Assembly (NCBI GenBank): GCA_001769975.1
Contig: MEPW01000025.1
Coordinates: 1 to 64,000, forward strand
Origin: Bdellovibrionales bacterium RIFOXYA1_FULL_36_14
Lineage (GTDB): Bacteria > Bdellovibrionota > Bacteriovoracia > Bacteriovoracales > Bacteriovoracaceae
Direction: 5' to 3'
Length of the DNA stretch: 64,000 bases
Both the position numbers and the translations under genes were made by a program. Below are positions 25,913-36,424 of this stretch, piece after piece. The first letter of the stretch is position 1, and every line of letters begins with the position of its first letter. The notes under the pieces were generated by a model. It made no database searches. It saw nothing but the letters and a program-made list of their open reading frames with translations, and was not told where the DNA came from.

Positions 25913-28900
25913 TAAGAGATAGAATTTACACTAACAGGCACGCTGCTGTGTAAATCAGGAGCAGTGCTCGTTCCTAGTTGTCCGTAATCATTATTACCCC
26001 AGCATTTCGCACCATTTTTAAAGAGAGCGCAAGTGTGATTACTTCCGGCAGTCAAAAGTATAACTTCCGATCCAGCGGTTAAACCACTTACGTCTTGAGC
26101 ATATGGCGAGCTTATGGTATTGCTTGTACCCAGTTGTCCATAATCATTATTACCCCAGCATTTTACCGCTCCACTTATTTGTAAGGCACAACTATGTCTT
26201 AGACCAGATACCACCTGTACTACCTGAGTAAGCGCGGTATCACTAGCGTCGACATCCACTATCACAGGGATGGTACTATTCCCTACGGCATTATTGTTAC
26301 CAAGCTGTCCATCGGAATCACTACCCCAACATCTCACTCCTTCATTCACGACAATGCATGCATGATTTCCCCCTACACTAATCATATCGGCATTGTTGCC
26401 ACCGGCGATCGGTACAGCGTAGAGAGCTTCGATATTAACAGTATTATTACCCCAACAATAAACTTGTTTGGTATTACCAATAATGGCACAACTGTAATTT
26501 CCGCCCGCTGCCAACTTATGAATAGTACCAACCGTGCTTAAATTGGCGGCGCCTCGTAAAACAATTTTGGGAACATAAGACGCAGAATCCAGATTATCTC
26601 CCAGTTGCCCGTCGACACCTTGTCCCCAACACATAATCTCACCACCCACTTTAGCACAGGTATGTTCTCTACCACTGGATATATCGGTAACGCGCGCTAG
26701 ATTGGCGGTCGTTTCATCCTTGACCGCCACGGGAGTTGAACTGGCACTAAGTACCGTGGAGACTCCTAACTTACCAAGCGAATTATTACCCCAACAACGG
26801 GCCTCACTATTAAAAGCGGCACAAGAAAAATCCATTCCGGTAGAAAGTCCTTTGATAATACCGTCCGTTGCTAACAATACTTGCGCGGGATTGGTGCTAT
26901 TTGAGGCACTTCCATATCCCAGTCGACCTGAACCACCATTTCCGAAGCAATAGGTACCGCTGTTTAAATAGACACAAGAATGTTCCTCTCCGGCCGAGAT
27001 ACTGATACCACTCATGGTATAGACATAATCAGGCGAAGTTTTATTCGTATTGGTTCCGTTACCAAGCTGATAGGTATTATTTTTTCCAAAACACCTCGCT
27101 CCGCCACTGGTAATTATACAAGTATGACTTCCGCCGGCAAATACTCCCTGAGCTTTAGTATTGGCAGTAAAGCCGGTAACGTCAGTTGGAACATTTTTAT
27201 AGACGTTGGTGGAATCGCCAAGTTGTCCTTCGACATTTCGTCCCCAACATTTCACCCCAGCACTAAGCAGCGCACAGGTATGATCATCACCGGCAGTAAT
27301 CTGCACCACTCCAGTATTGGCCCCCAATTCATTCACAAAATCACCAACTACTGGAATGGTTTTCATGCTTACCGCATCTGAACCGTTTCCTAGTTGTCCA
27401 TACACATTCGATCCAAAACACTGGACTCCACCGTCATAAAGTGCACAAGTATGAGATCGCCCGAGCGCCATTATAAAATCTTTTTTAGTAGCAGATAATC
27501 CAGTGATCAACCTTGGGGCAATTTGATAATTTCCGCTGCTTCCAATTCCCAGCTGGCCTTGATTATTTCGTCCCCAACAATAGAGATCGCCTCCTTGGAC
27601 CGCACAAGCGTGTTCAGCACCTGCATATATTGCATCTACATCACTTAAAATAGCTGGATCAAGTAATGAAGCATATAAGCGATACGTGTTGCTTGAGTTA
27701 ATCCCCAGTTGTCCGTAGACATTATCACCCCAACAGTAAATATTACCTGATGTGTTGAGGGCACAACTAAAATATTTACCAACGGCAATTTGCTTGATGT
27801 TGTTGATAGCATTACCAGAAACATCCACCACCGCCGTCGATAATGCTGTTCTAAATGGCTCGTTAGTATTCACACCTAGTTGTCCAGTGGTGCTGGCTAA
27901 TTTTTGATTGCTACCAAAACAATACACTAAACCAGAAATCAGTGAACATGTATGATCGGCCCCGGAAGCCACTTGAATAGCATTGGCCAAACTTAAAATA
28001 TGTTTCGGATAACTTCTAAGGGTATTCGTTCCGTCTCCTAACTGATAGAGGGCATTGTCTCCCCATCCACTAACCCGATCTTTAAAGATTGTAAAATTAT
28101 GATCTTCTCCAGGATAGAGGGCCAGGGCTTTTTGATAGTATTTAGTAACTAAAGTAGATTGATTATTGGCACTATCGCTTTGGGTCGCGGTTATGACCAC
28201 CAGCCCATCTGGATAATCACCTAAAGTAGCCACATCATAACTCCATACACTACCCACACAATTAGCACTTAATGCTTGAGTATGACTTCCACCGTCTGAA
28301 ATACTAATCGTCACTTCAGTTGATCCAGCTGGTGGATTGGTGCAAGTTCCTGAGATGCTAAATGGCTCTATGATATTGGTTCCCTGCGTGGCCTTAATAT
28401 ATGTACCCATCCCTGGAGTATCTATTGTGACAACAGGTGCAATGGTATCAATTATTATATTTCTACTGGCCAAGGTGGTGGGCATGACAATCGCAAAATT
28501 GGTCATAATATTACCACCAATATCAACCATCGTTGCACCATTCATATGGAACATGGATGATGCTACTCCAAAGACTTCCAAAGGATTGGCCCAGTCACCT
28601 TGAGTTACCGTATAATTACAGGTCATTTGGGTAAGGATCGTCGAACTTAGGGTGCACATTATTTCTCTTTCCAAACCACCAATATTAAGGCCCAAGGTGG
28701 GACTGCCACCCACTGGAGCTTGCATGCTGGCAGAAAAAGTTACTTCTATAGGAATAATTTCACCGACGGTGTAATATCCTCCTGCTTGATGAGTAGGTCC
28801 TGCATCGACATCTACAATAGTTGGAGGAATCGTGCTGACGTATAAATCCTTATTACCAGCTAATGACGTTGGTAATAAGACGTCAGGAAGAATTAAACTA

Positions 28901-31900
28901 GCTGTAAAAATCTGGGCATCATAAATAGTGGTGATTGTACCACTACTTAGTACTAAGGAGCCTGTGGCCTCATAATTTAAATCAGCATTAAAATCTCCTG
29001 CCTGTACCGTGTAATTACATAACAAAATGGAAGTATCACTTATATCTGGAATGCAATCAATAAGTCTCGTGGTATCAGGACTTGCCACGGTATTAATCAC
29101 TAAGTTGAGGGCAACCGAAGCATTACTTGATAAAATTATATCATGAGAAAAATCTATTTTAATTTCTATCACGTCATTTAAAATGTAGATGCCATTTACA
29201 TTATCAGAAGTAACGACGTTAACTGCAGCAGTAGTTCCATCTACAATCATGGTATTGGGCATAAACGGAGTGGTTAAAGTTAAATTGGCCTGATTCCCGT
29301 TTCTATCTCTGATATCACCAACCAGGGCATTCACATTTGCATAACTCAGATATCCAGCAATGGTTATATCATTAGCACCAACCGTATAACTACAAACGAT
29401 AGCTTTATTATCAGTTGGGTGGCTGATGCAATTAATGGTTTTGCCAAGGGCCCCAATATTTAAATCCAACGTCACCGCACTCATTAAAGCTATAGCCTCA
29501 TGAAATGAAATAGTGATTTCTAAAGTCTGTCCCAAATACATTTTATCCGGGGCAATTAACGACGGTGAAGCTACTATACTGGTTACATAAGGTCTAGTGC
29601 CATCTATAAGCGTGGAAATTGCCAAGCTCGGAATATGCAAATCAGCATAATTGATTCCATTAACATCTCGAATTGTCCCATTTACCCCATTATTAGACAC
29701 CAAAGAGGTACTGCTAGATATGGAAATATTTTGTCCAATACTTCCCGCACCTTCACCATCTCCATTTTTCACTTGATAAGAAAATCTGGCAGTATCACCA
29801 ACGGCCTGAACAAATTGGGCAACACCAGTGGAGTTTACACCTCCCACGTTTAAATACAATAAAGGATTACCGGTGACCGAGATATTTTGATCAAAGGTAA
29901 AGTCCAGTAATAAATTATAACCATCATCTATACTAATGAGTGCCGGAGTTGACGCCACGGTTACGCTGGTAATGTGAGGAACCAACCCATTGATTACGAT
30001 GGGATCGTTAACGATTGTTCCAGCAGGATCAAACGTCGTGTAATCTAAAAAGTTTCCGGCAGTATCAAAAATAGCATGTGTCCCCGAGATAGTTAGCGGA
30101 TTAGTGGCGGAAAAAGATAACGGATTGGCCAAATCATTAGATAACACCGTATAGGAAAAGGTCAAAATGTTGGTATTGGATCCGCTGGTATAAGTGGCCA
30201 CTCTTCCATTACTTAAATTGATTCCCAAAGCTCCGCTACTAATATTCACGACTTCGTTTAATTCCATTTCTAAGCGCACAATCTGTCCAACCGTATATGA
30301 CAAAGTAGTACCAGTCGTTGCTCCTTGAGGTCTAATCTCCACTACTTCTGGTGAAAAAGAATCAATTTTAATATCTTTTAAAACTTTAAGCGAAAAGCCA
30401 GTCTCTGGGTCTGGTAGGTATCCCGCGACTGGGGCAGGAATACTAAAGAGTGAATTTCCTCTGGCATCCCTGATATCTCCCCCACTTGAATCAAGTGAAG
30501 TTATACTTAGATAGTTTAAATCACAATTAGGATCGCTAAATTCAGTTACACATATAATAGGATCTATGCCAATCCGGTCACCACTCATGATTTGATAATG
30601 AAAAATCAAAGTTGTGGGATTTTCCACATGATCAAATGTGGCCCGACGAGTAACCCCACTGGTATTTAATAAAAGGGCCGGCGTTCCAATTACTGTAATT
30701 TCTTCTGAAAAAACTAATGTGAGAGGAAGTATCCCCGCACCTAGTCCTAAATTGGAATTAGGGCCGTATTTGGCATTTGCAATCAACGAAGTAACTTGAG
30801 ATACGGTAGGTCTTAAGGCATCGATAGTCATATTTTTATTAACTGATAGTGATCCAGCACCAATACTCCCTGTTCCCGGAGTGTATAGTCGCAAATCAAC
30901 GACATCCATTTGATTGCCATTTATGTCTCTCATCGCCGATCCGTTAAAGACTAGTGCTTGGGTATTTAAATAATCCAGTCTGCCATCAATTCTATGTTGT
31001 GTGGAATCCCCAGCTTTGACCCGATATTCAAATTCAAGCATTGAAGTTCCCGAACCTCCAATATAAGAAGCCGTTCCACATAAGGTGATATCAGGGTTGG
31101 TATCTAGAGTTAAATAAGGAGTTCCAGACACTGTATTAACAATGACCACATCATCAAATATAATTCGAATAGTAAAAAGATCATCTTGAAGATAATTTCC
31201 ATTAATGTTGGGAGAGGTAATATTCGTAACTACAGGAACTTTTCCATCTACGGTAACTGGCATTTGCAGGGAAACTGGATTACTCAAAGATCCCAAATCA
31301 CCGGAATTGGGAAAATTTCCCAACAAGTTACCATACAAATCCCCCACATTAATAAGTGGATTGGCACCAACATAATCCAAATGCTCAATCCCATTATTGT
31401 AATCACCTTTTAAAACAGTATAAGGACAAGTAAAGGTAGTTAACGGATTTACATGAACATAGGTACAATCCACATATTGGGAAGTTAAAAGGTTATTATA
31501 AATGTTAAGTAACAAACGAGGAGTACCCGTTACATAAAGAGGGGTAGCTGTCGTAGTTATCTTAATAGTTACCAAATCACCCATTATTTTGGTTCCCACA
31601 TCCACCGTAGTGATTGCATCAATGGGAGGTCGGTTAGTACCAAGCGTGATTAATTTATTTCGAATTTCGGAAGGAATTACGCCCTCGTAAATATTACTTG
31701 CGGCATTACCTACTTCATCTTCTAGAGTGGCCCCCACCAAACTGAATATGCTGGCACTGGCAGTGTCTATATCTAAATACGGTGCCTGAGGTCCCGTCAC
31801 TATATCTCCATCGTTGGCAATATAGCTGAAAATAATTTGGTTACTTCCACTACCACTTACATAAGTGGCAGTCCGAGTAGGTGTCACGTTGATAAACATT

Positions 31901-33615
31901 GCCAACGCCCCCGTCACCACCACATCTTGATCAAACTCGACAATAAATTCCACCAAATCACCAATTCCTACCAAGGCACTGGTGGCGGTGTTTGTATAGG
32001 CCCTGATCATATGTGGTCGATCACCGTCAATATCAACGTTTCGTAAAAAATCAATTGCGGTGGAAGAAGTCGGTGGAGGCAAAAGTTGACTGAGACTTTC
32101 ACCATTATCAGTTATCATGGAACCACCATTAAATTTTAGTGGCCCGTTACTAGGCGTAAACATATCATTCGCGATATAGGCAAGTGAAGGTCCAGTGGAG
32201 AAATCATTTTCCTCCACGGTATAGCGAAACTGCAGTACACTCGTTCCACTGCCCCCCACATAAGAAGCTCTCGCGGTAAGATTTATACCATCGATTATTT
32301 GCAGTTCAAGATAAGGAGTTCCCGTAACCACGATATCTCTACTCGTTTCTAGAAAAATGTTAATGGTCTGACCTAATATATAAGTGCCATCTGGTTCATT
32401 TATATACCCCCTTACAACTCGGGCCACTCGAGCATTCACAGGGATATTGGCAGCATACAGGCCATTGCTGGTAGGTGCAGGGAGAGGTAACAATAAATTA
32501 TTATTTCCCACATCCGTCAAAACGCCTCCATTTAAAACTAAGGCATCTACCGTCAAGTACTGAAGCCTGGTTGCATAATCTTCCACCTGTACGGTATAAA
32601 TGAAATTCAAACTTGTAGAAGTACTGGTAGTAGGATCAAATACGGCGTATCGATAATTAGGAGTAAGATTGAGTTCAATTCTAGGATACCCCTGGCTCAC
32701 GTTCCAAGAAATAGGTTCAGAAGTATTCACTTGAATATGAATTTGGTCACCTTGATTTCTCATTTCGCCCGCTGTCGCGGTAGTGGTAACGGATAAAATG
32801 CTAGGTGCACCAGTATCAATGATTATATTTTGATTATCGGATAGGGAATTACCTCCACCAATTACTGGTAATGCAGCAACTGTTGAAAACGCATTCCCGG
32901 CCACATCCCTAATTAATCCACCCAAAGCACTGGTAGATGAATATTCTAAATCTGAAGTGTTGTCTAAAAAATTAACAACATATTTAAAAACTAATATTGA
33001 AGTTCCACTCCCTGAAACGTACAAACCTTTCGCTCCAGCTGAAGCATTTAGGAGTAACATTACACTTCCAGAGAGATACACAGGCTCATTAAATTCAATC
33101 TCAATATTTATTATATCTGCCAACCCATAGGTACCATCCCCGGTGGATGAACTTACATTTAAAATAAGTGGAGACAATGTATCTTTCCTGGTACTGAGAG
33201 TAACCGTTCTGGCCTGTCCTAAGAAATCTGAGTGATTGGCGACAATGGTCACAGTTCCTTGAGCAAGAGTGGTTAGATCAAGTTCCCGTCCAATTCCAGT
33301 TGACCATACATTACCGTTACAAACAATATTTCCATTGGGAGCGCGTACAGTACCGTTCACATCAATGGCCTGCACGACTACGTACGCTCCATTTTCCGAA
33401 CACACCCCCGATAACGGAAAGTTAGTATAATTTGAAGAATTGATAAAAGTAGCAGAACTTTGAATCGACAACGTCGTGTTATCTTCCGATCCTGGAACTC
33501 GAGCATTAAACGGTTTATTAGGCAGACAAGAAACAAGTAACACCTGACTGATGATCATCAACCATATAAGTTTCCTTAAGGGCGTATAACCTACGAGATA
33601 GCCGTAATTAACCAA
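25909..33615 (-). CDS. Giant lipoprotein with Ig-like repeats and 14 RCC1 repeats
   Basis: A 2568-residue surface protein. It begins with a lipoprotein signal (LRKLIWLMIISQVLLVSC, lipobox LVSC). The TTG start at 33615 is preceded by AGGAGTGTATA and is therefore accepted. After a short Ig-like unit come about 12 repeats of roughly 120-140 residues, each with the pattern YxxGDxIxIxIxFxExVxVxGxPxLxLN, then YVSGSGTSxLxFxYxVxxGD, then DxxGN; these resemble calcium- or adhesin-type Ig repeats. The last ~750 residues hold 14 RCC1 units (HTCAL...CWGxNxxGQLG), enough for two seven-bladed propellers, and most blades have a Cys pair. It is probably anchored on the cell surface and used for binding or adhesion, which is inference. 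Antisense ORFs are by-products. Confidence 0.9.
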   Translation of the reverse strand: MVNYGYLVGYTPLRKLIWLMIISQVLLVSCLPNKPFNARVPGSEDNTTLSIQSSATFINSSNYTNFPLSGVCSENGAYVVVQAIDVNGTVRAPNGNIVCNGNVWSTGIGRELDLTTLAQGTVTIVANHSDFLGQARTVTLSTRKDTLSPLILNVSSSTGDGTYGLADIINIEIEFNEPVYLSGSVMLLLNASAGAKGLYVSGSGTSILVFKYVVNFLDNTSDLEYSSTSALGGLIRDVAGNAFSTVAALPVIGGGNSLSDNQNIIIDTGAPSILSVTTTATAGEMRNQGDQIHIQVNTSEPISWNVSQGYPRIELNLTPNYRYAVFDPTTSTSTSLNFIYTVQVEDYATRLQYLTVDALVLNGGVLTDVGNNNLLLPLPAPTSNGLYAANIPVNARVARVVRGYINEPDGTYILGQTINIFLETSRDIVVTGTPYLELQIIDGINLTARASYVGGSGTSVLQFRYTVEENDFSTGPSLAYIANDMFTPSNGPLKFNGGSMITDNGESLSQLLPPPTSSTAIDFLRNVDIDGDRPHMIRAYTNTATSALVGIGDLVEFIVEFDQDVVVTGALAMFINVTPTRTATYVSGSGSNQIIFSYIANDGDIVTGPQAPYLDIDTASASIFSLVGATLEDEVGNAASNIYEGVIPSEIRNKLITLGTNRPPIDAITTVDVGTKIMGDLVTIKITTTATPLYVTGTPRLLLNIYNNLLTSQYVDCTYVHVNPLTTFTCPYTVLKGDYNNGIEHLDYVGANPLINVGDLYGNLLGNFPNSGDLGSLSNPVSLQMPVTVDGKVPVVTNITSPNINGNYLQDDLFTIRIIFDDVVIVNTVSGTPYLTLDTNPDITLCGTASYIGGSGTSMLEFEYRVKAGDSTQHRIDGRLDYLNTQALVFNGSAMRDINGNQMDVVDLRLYTPGTGSIGAGSLSVNKNMTIDALRPTVSQVTSLIANAKYGPNSNLGLGAGILPLTLVFSEEITVIGTPALLLNTSGVTRRATFDHVENPTTLIFHYQIMSGDRIGIDPIICVTEFSDPNCDLNYLSITSLDSSGGDIRDARGNSLFSIPAPVAGYLPDPETGFSLKVLKDIKIDSFSPEVVEIRPQGATTGTTLSYTVGQIVRLEMELNEVVNISSGALGINLSNGRVATYTSGSNTNILTFSYTVLSNDLANPLSFSATNPLTISGTHAIFDTAGNFLDYTTFDPAGTIVNDPIVINGLVPHITSVTVASTPALISIDDGYNLLLDFTFDQNISVTGNPLLYLNVGGVNSTGVAQFVQAVGDTARFSYQVKNGDGEGAGSIGQNISISSSTSLVSNNGVNGTIRDVNGINYADLHIPSLAISTLIDGTRPYVTSIVASPSLIAPDKMYLGQTLEITISFHEAIALMSAVTLDLNIGALGKTINCISHPTDNKAIVCSYTVGANDITIAGYLSYANVNALVGDIRDRNGNQANLTLTTPFMPNTMIVDGTTAAVNVVTSDNVNGIYILNDVIEIKIDFSHDIILSSNASVALNLVINTVASPDTTRLIDCIPDISDTSILLCNYTVQAGDFNADLNYEATGSLVLSSGTITTIYDAQIFTASLILPDVLLPTSLAGNKDLYVSTIPPTIVDVDAGPTHQAGGYYTVGEIIPIEVTFSASMQAPVGGSPTLGLNIGGLEREIMCTLSSTILTQMTCNYTVTQGDWANPLEVFGVASSMFHMNGATMVDIGGNIMTNFAIVMPTTLASRNIIIDTIAPVVTIDTPGMGTYIKATQGTNIIEPFSISGTCTNPPAGSTEVTISISDGGSHTQALSANCVGSVWSYDVATLGDYPDGLVVITATQSDSANNQSTLVTKYYQKALALYPGEDHNFTIFKDRVSGWGDNALYQLGDGTNTLRSYPKHILSLANAIQVASGADHTCSLISGLVYCFGSNQKLASTTGQLGVNTNEPFRTALSTAVVDVSGNAINNIKQIAVGKYFSCALNTSGNIYCWGDNVYGQLGINSSNTYRLYASLLDPAILSDVDAIYAGAEHACAVQGGDLYCWGRNNQGQLGIGSSGNYQIAPRLITGLSATKKDFIMALGRSHTCALYDGGVQCFGSNVYGQLGNGSDAVSMKTIPVVGDFVNELGANTGVVQITAGDDHTCALLSAGVKCWGRNVEGQLGDSTNVYKNVPTDVTGFTANTKAQGVFAGGSHTCIITSGGARCFGKNNTYQLGNGTNTNKTSPDYVYTMSGISISAGEEHSCVYLNSGTYCFGNGGSGRLGYGSASNSTNPAQVLLATDGIIKGLSTGMDFSCAAFNSEARCWGNNSLGKLGVSTVLSASSTPVAVKDETTANLARVTDISSGREHTCAKVGGEIMCWGQGVDGQLGDNLDSASYVPKIVLRGAANLSTVGTIHKLAAGGNYSCAIIGNTKQVYCWGNNTVNIEALYAVPIAGGNNADMISVGGNHACIVVNEGVRCWGSDSDGQLGNNNAVGNSTIPVIVDVDASDTALTQVVQVVSGLRHSCALQISGAVKCWGNNDYGQLGTSNTISSPYAQDVSGLTAGSEVILLTAGSNHTCALFKNGAKCWGNNDYGQLGTSTAPDLHSSVPVSVNSISY

Positions 33616-33843
33616 TATACACTCCTAACAAACCATCGTACGAACACTTTGATCAAATATTAACATGACATTTAACGCAATTTGTTCAAACGATCGGCAT
33701 ATATTTATCGGAAAAAAAAAAAAATTATTTATAATAATCTAAGAAGATTAATTAAATAATATCAAATAGTTATAGTGCTAAATAAAAATAATTGTCGTAT
33801 TTTTTAGAGATGAAGTGCAAAAAACAATCAGTCAATTAACGGG

Positions 33844-34284
33844 TTACTTATCGTCAATAACCAACTTTTCTTGGCAAACGACCTGGTGTTTATCTTTTCT
33901 TCCCAGATATGACTTTCTTACTTTTAAGGTAATGGCATCGATTGGGCAGACATCTTCGCAGACAAAACAGCTAAGACACCGACTATAGTCAATATTCATT
34001 TTCACTTCATGGTGCTGGAGTAGCTTGACTTCAATACAGGCACTGGGACAGGCCCGCTCACAAATTTTACAGCCATTACAAATGATTTTATTTTTTTGAT
34101 TTACTACCAGAGTTGGAAAACCTAAAGCTCTGTCTGACTTTCGCAGATTTGTAGATGATTTCATTTTTAAGGCAGAATAAGATTTTAGTGAAGTGCTCAT
34201 CATTTTCAGCGCTTTTAATACTGCACGCCCGAAACTATTTTTTTTAAAGTCATCAATATGGGGAATCATGTTTTTCTCACTCAA
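33844..34284 (-). CDS. NuoI/EchF-like 2x[4Fe-4S] ferredoxin subunit
   Basis: The 146-residue protein has two clusters: CNGCKICERACPSACIEV and CLSCFVCEDVCPIDAI. The arrangement is like NuoI, HycF or EchF, which carry electrons to the N2 cluster of complex I-like enzymes. It overlaps the preceding NuoCD-like gene by 4 bases (ATGA), the third member of a nuoB-CD-I-like set. No membrane subunit follows. A 60-residue N-terminal extension without recognised domains precedes the clusters. Confidence 0.88.
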   Translation of the reverse strand: MSEKNMIPHIDDFKKNSFGRAVLKALKMMSTSLKSYSALKMKSSTNLRKSDRALGFPTLVVNQKNKIICNGCKICERACPSACIEVKLLQHHEVKMNIDYSRCLSCFVCEDVCPIDAITLKVRKSYLGRKDKHQVVCQEKLVIDDK

Positions 34285-35963
34285 CGATCCACTTCATGAA
34301 TATTAATATCCAAGGATCGTACAAGTAACGGTAGCCGTTTTATATTTTCATTTCTAATAATTTCTGGAATAGCACTCAATAATTTATAGCTTGGTCCAAT
34401 TATTTTAAACCGATAAGGTAAATAATCTCCGACTGATTTGATAAAAATTCCAGCACAACCTCGAGCATTTTCAATTCTTGAAAAATGTTCTTTAGATGAA
34501 AGTAGTGGACCATGACTATAGTACTCGTCATAATTTTTTAAATTTAACTCAGAGTCATTTAATTTATCTTTTTCAACTAGTTCACACTTTTCAATTGGAA
34601 CATAATATTTGCCACTGGGAACATTATCTAAGATTTGAGAAATAATCTTAACCGACTCATAAATTTCTTTCATCCTTACGTAATATCGATCATACGAATT
34701 TCCATATGCCCCAAGTGGTATATCGAATTCTACTTCGTCATACAAATAGTACGGGTCATTTTTTCTTAGGTCAAATTTAACTCCACACGCCCTTAAATTT
34801 GGCCCTTCTAATCCCAATTTCATAGCATCTTTAGCCGTGATCGCATTGGTACTAAGTTGATCAATCCATTGGATAGATTTAGTTAATTGTTTCTCTAATT
34901 GCCTTACCAATCTTTCAAATTTGCCAATTGATTGCAAAATAAAAACCACCGTTTCTCTTTTTATATCTTGATTAAAACCACCAAAACGATGGGGATTTCT
35001 CCCATCATATGACAGTCCTAGTTGAGACATATACTCACCAAACATGTGCATAATCTCTTTAATTAATGCAAAAGCTACATCGTTTACGGCCAACTCCAAC
35101 ATGCGTTGAATAGTCTGCAAATGATCAAAAATACGGTCCATTTCAAGATATAGCATTCTGATCGCGGCGATACGATCGGAGACAGGGATTTGAAGAATTT
35201 CTTCCACAGTTTTGCACCAAAGAATAGGTAATGAATTTCCCGATAAGCATTTGTATCTGTGCAGTAACTGCAAAATATTTAAACTATTGGTTGCTTCAAA
35301 CTTTTTCTCAAGGCCTATATGATGATATCCGATTTCAATTTCCGAGGCACCAATGCAATCTTCTTTTAGCTCCATTAAAATACGAAATTGATTATTCGTT
35401 GACGGGTGGAACGGACCAAAACTAAACCATTGTTTAGAAGAATTTACTGTGGGAACTAAAACGCTCGAAATCTTAAAGAAGCTTCTATAAGTGGGTTCTT
35501 TTACCACTTCGCTTGCATCATCTTTTCTCAGTAAAAAACTCTTGATATGGTCGTGGGTAAATAATTGTTTATTTCGACCACTAGTATTGGAAATACCAAA
35601 AAATTCAAAAATCTCTCTTAAATACCAGTCGCCTACTTGCCATAAGTTTGAAAAATCAGCGATCTGCTCTCTATTTTCAATTATTGTTTGAAGAAAAATT
35701 ATTTGGGAGTCCACTGGTCTCTCTAGGATAAAGACCAGTACGAAATCACTATCGGGTAACTTAACCGTGGATGAATAAACAATCACATCCACTAGTTTCA
35801 AAAACTGATATTGTTCTTTTAAAATTTGCAAACTTTTATGCAAATTTTTATTTTTAATACTAAAAGTGCAATAACCTTCATTATCAGCGGACACCTCACA
35901 TTCGATTAAAAGCTTAAATTCTTTAACAAGTATTTCTTTTGAATATTCAAAGGTCCAATTCAT
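34281..35963 (-). CDS. NuoC-NuoD fusion / hydrogenase-large-subunit-like protein without Ni ligands
   Basis: The 560-residue protein joins a NuoC-like N-terminus (GDWYLREIFEFFGISNTSGRN, then LLRKDD) to a NuoD-like C-terminus (FSFGPFHPSTNNQFRI, HHIGLEKKFEA, DRIAAIRMLYLEMDRIFDHL, GLEGPNLRACGVKFDLRKNDPYY, then SLDINIHEVDR). In [NiFe] hydrogenases the two metal CxxC motifs lie near RxCGxC and DPCxxC. Here the first region reads RYKCLSGNSL, with no CxxC, and the C-terminal motif is DINIHEVDR, as in complex I. It is therefore a quinone-site-like or Ehr-type subunit, not a hydrogenase. No proton-pumping subunits are encoded nearby. Confidence 0.85.
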   Translation of the reverse strand: MNWTFEYSKEILVKEFKLLIECEVSADNEGYCTFSIKNKNLHKSLQILKEQYQFLKLVDVIVYSSTVKLPDSDFVLVFILERPVDSQIIFLQTIIENREQIADFSNLWQVGDWYLREIFEFFGISNTSGRNKQLFTHDHIKSFLLRKDDASEVVKEPTYRSFFKISSVLVPTVNSSKQWFSFGPFHPSTNNQFRILMELKEDCIGASEIEIGYHHIGLEKKFEATNSLNILQLLHRYKCLSGNSLPILWCKTVEEILQIPVSDRIAAIRMLYLEMDRIFDHLQTIQRMLELAVNDVAFALIKEIMHMFGEYMSQLGLSYDGRNPHRFGGFNQDIKRETVVFILQSIGKFERLVRQLEKQLTKSIQWIDQLSTNAITAKDAMKLGLEGPNLRACGVKFDLRKNDPYYLYDEVEFDIPLGAYGNSYDRYYVRMKEIYESVKIISQILDNVPSGKYYVPIEKCELVEKDKLNDSELNLKNYDEYYSHGPLLSSKEHFSRIENARGCAGIFIKSVGDYLPYRFKIIGPSYKLLSAIPEIIRNENIKRLPLLVRSLDINIHEVDR

Positions 35964-35965
35964 TA

Positions 35966-36397
35966 TTACAACTCTTTCCTTTTATTTAAAATCAACTCAT
36001 CCAAATTTGACACAAAATGCCCAATAGCATTTGGCGCAACTGGGCAACCAGTCAAGTAATAGTCTACTTTGATATATTTTTCGACACCGGTTAAAGTATT
36101 ATATCCATTAAAAGCACCCCCATTGGCGGCACAATTGCCAAACGCCACGACTATTTTAAAATCGGACATATCTTCATAAATGTTTATTAATACATTTAAC
36201 AAGAGTGGATTAATAGTACCATGGATAAACAAAAAGTTTGCCTGTCTAGGACTATCAACAATATTCAAAGTGTAGTTTGTATGGGTTACCAGAGTCTTTA
36301 ATTCTTCAGATAAATCTCCCTGAATACAACAACTATTGCCAAAAACAATAGCGTTGATATTTTTCTTGATACTCCAATTTTTTATTTTTTCAATCAT
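35966..36397 (-). CDS. NuoB-like [4Fe-4S] (N2) subunit
   Basis: The 143-residue protein has the four ligands of the N2-type cluster in the expected order: GNSCCIQGDL, FGNCAANGGAF and TGCPVAPNAI. The rest (ANFLFIHGTINPLLLNVLINIYEDM and FKIVVAFGNC) follows the NuoB/HycG flavodoxin-like fold. It starts the nuoB-CD-I-like set, 2 bases upstream of the NuoCD-like gene. It lies 27 bases after the stop of a lipoprotein gene with the same orientation, so all four may form one transcript. Confidence 0.88.
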   Translation of the reverse strand: MIEKIKNWSIKKNINAIVFGNSCCIQGDLSEELKTLVTHTNYTLNIVDSPRQANFLFIHGTINPLLLNVLINIYEDMSDFKIVVAFGNCAANGGAFNGYNTLTGVEKYIKVDYYLTGCPVAPNAIGHFVSNLDELILNKRKEL

Positions 36398-36424
36398 AGT
36401 ATCAGACCACCAAATTTAGAAAAT

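Noticed and set aside
25909-33615. Plus-strand ORFs opposite the giant lipoprotein (for example 26702-26953, 28337-28603)
   Set aside because: They are antisense by-products of the repeated sequence.
34281-35963. [NiFe] hydrogenase large subunit
   Set aside because: The CxxC nickel-ligand pairs are missing and the C-terminus is complex I-like (DINIHEVDR).
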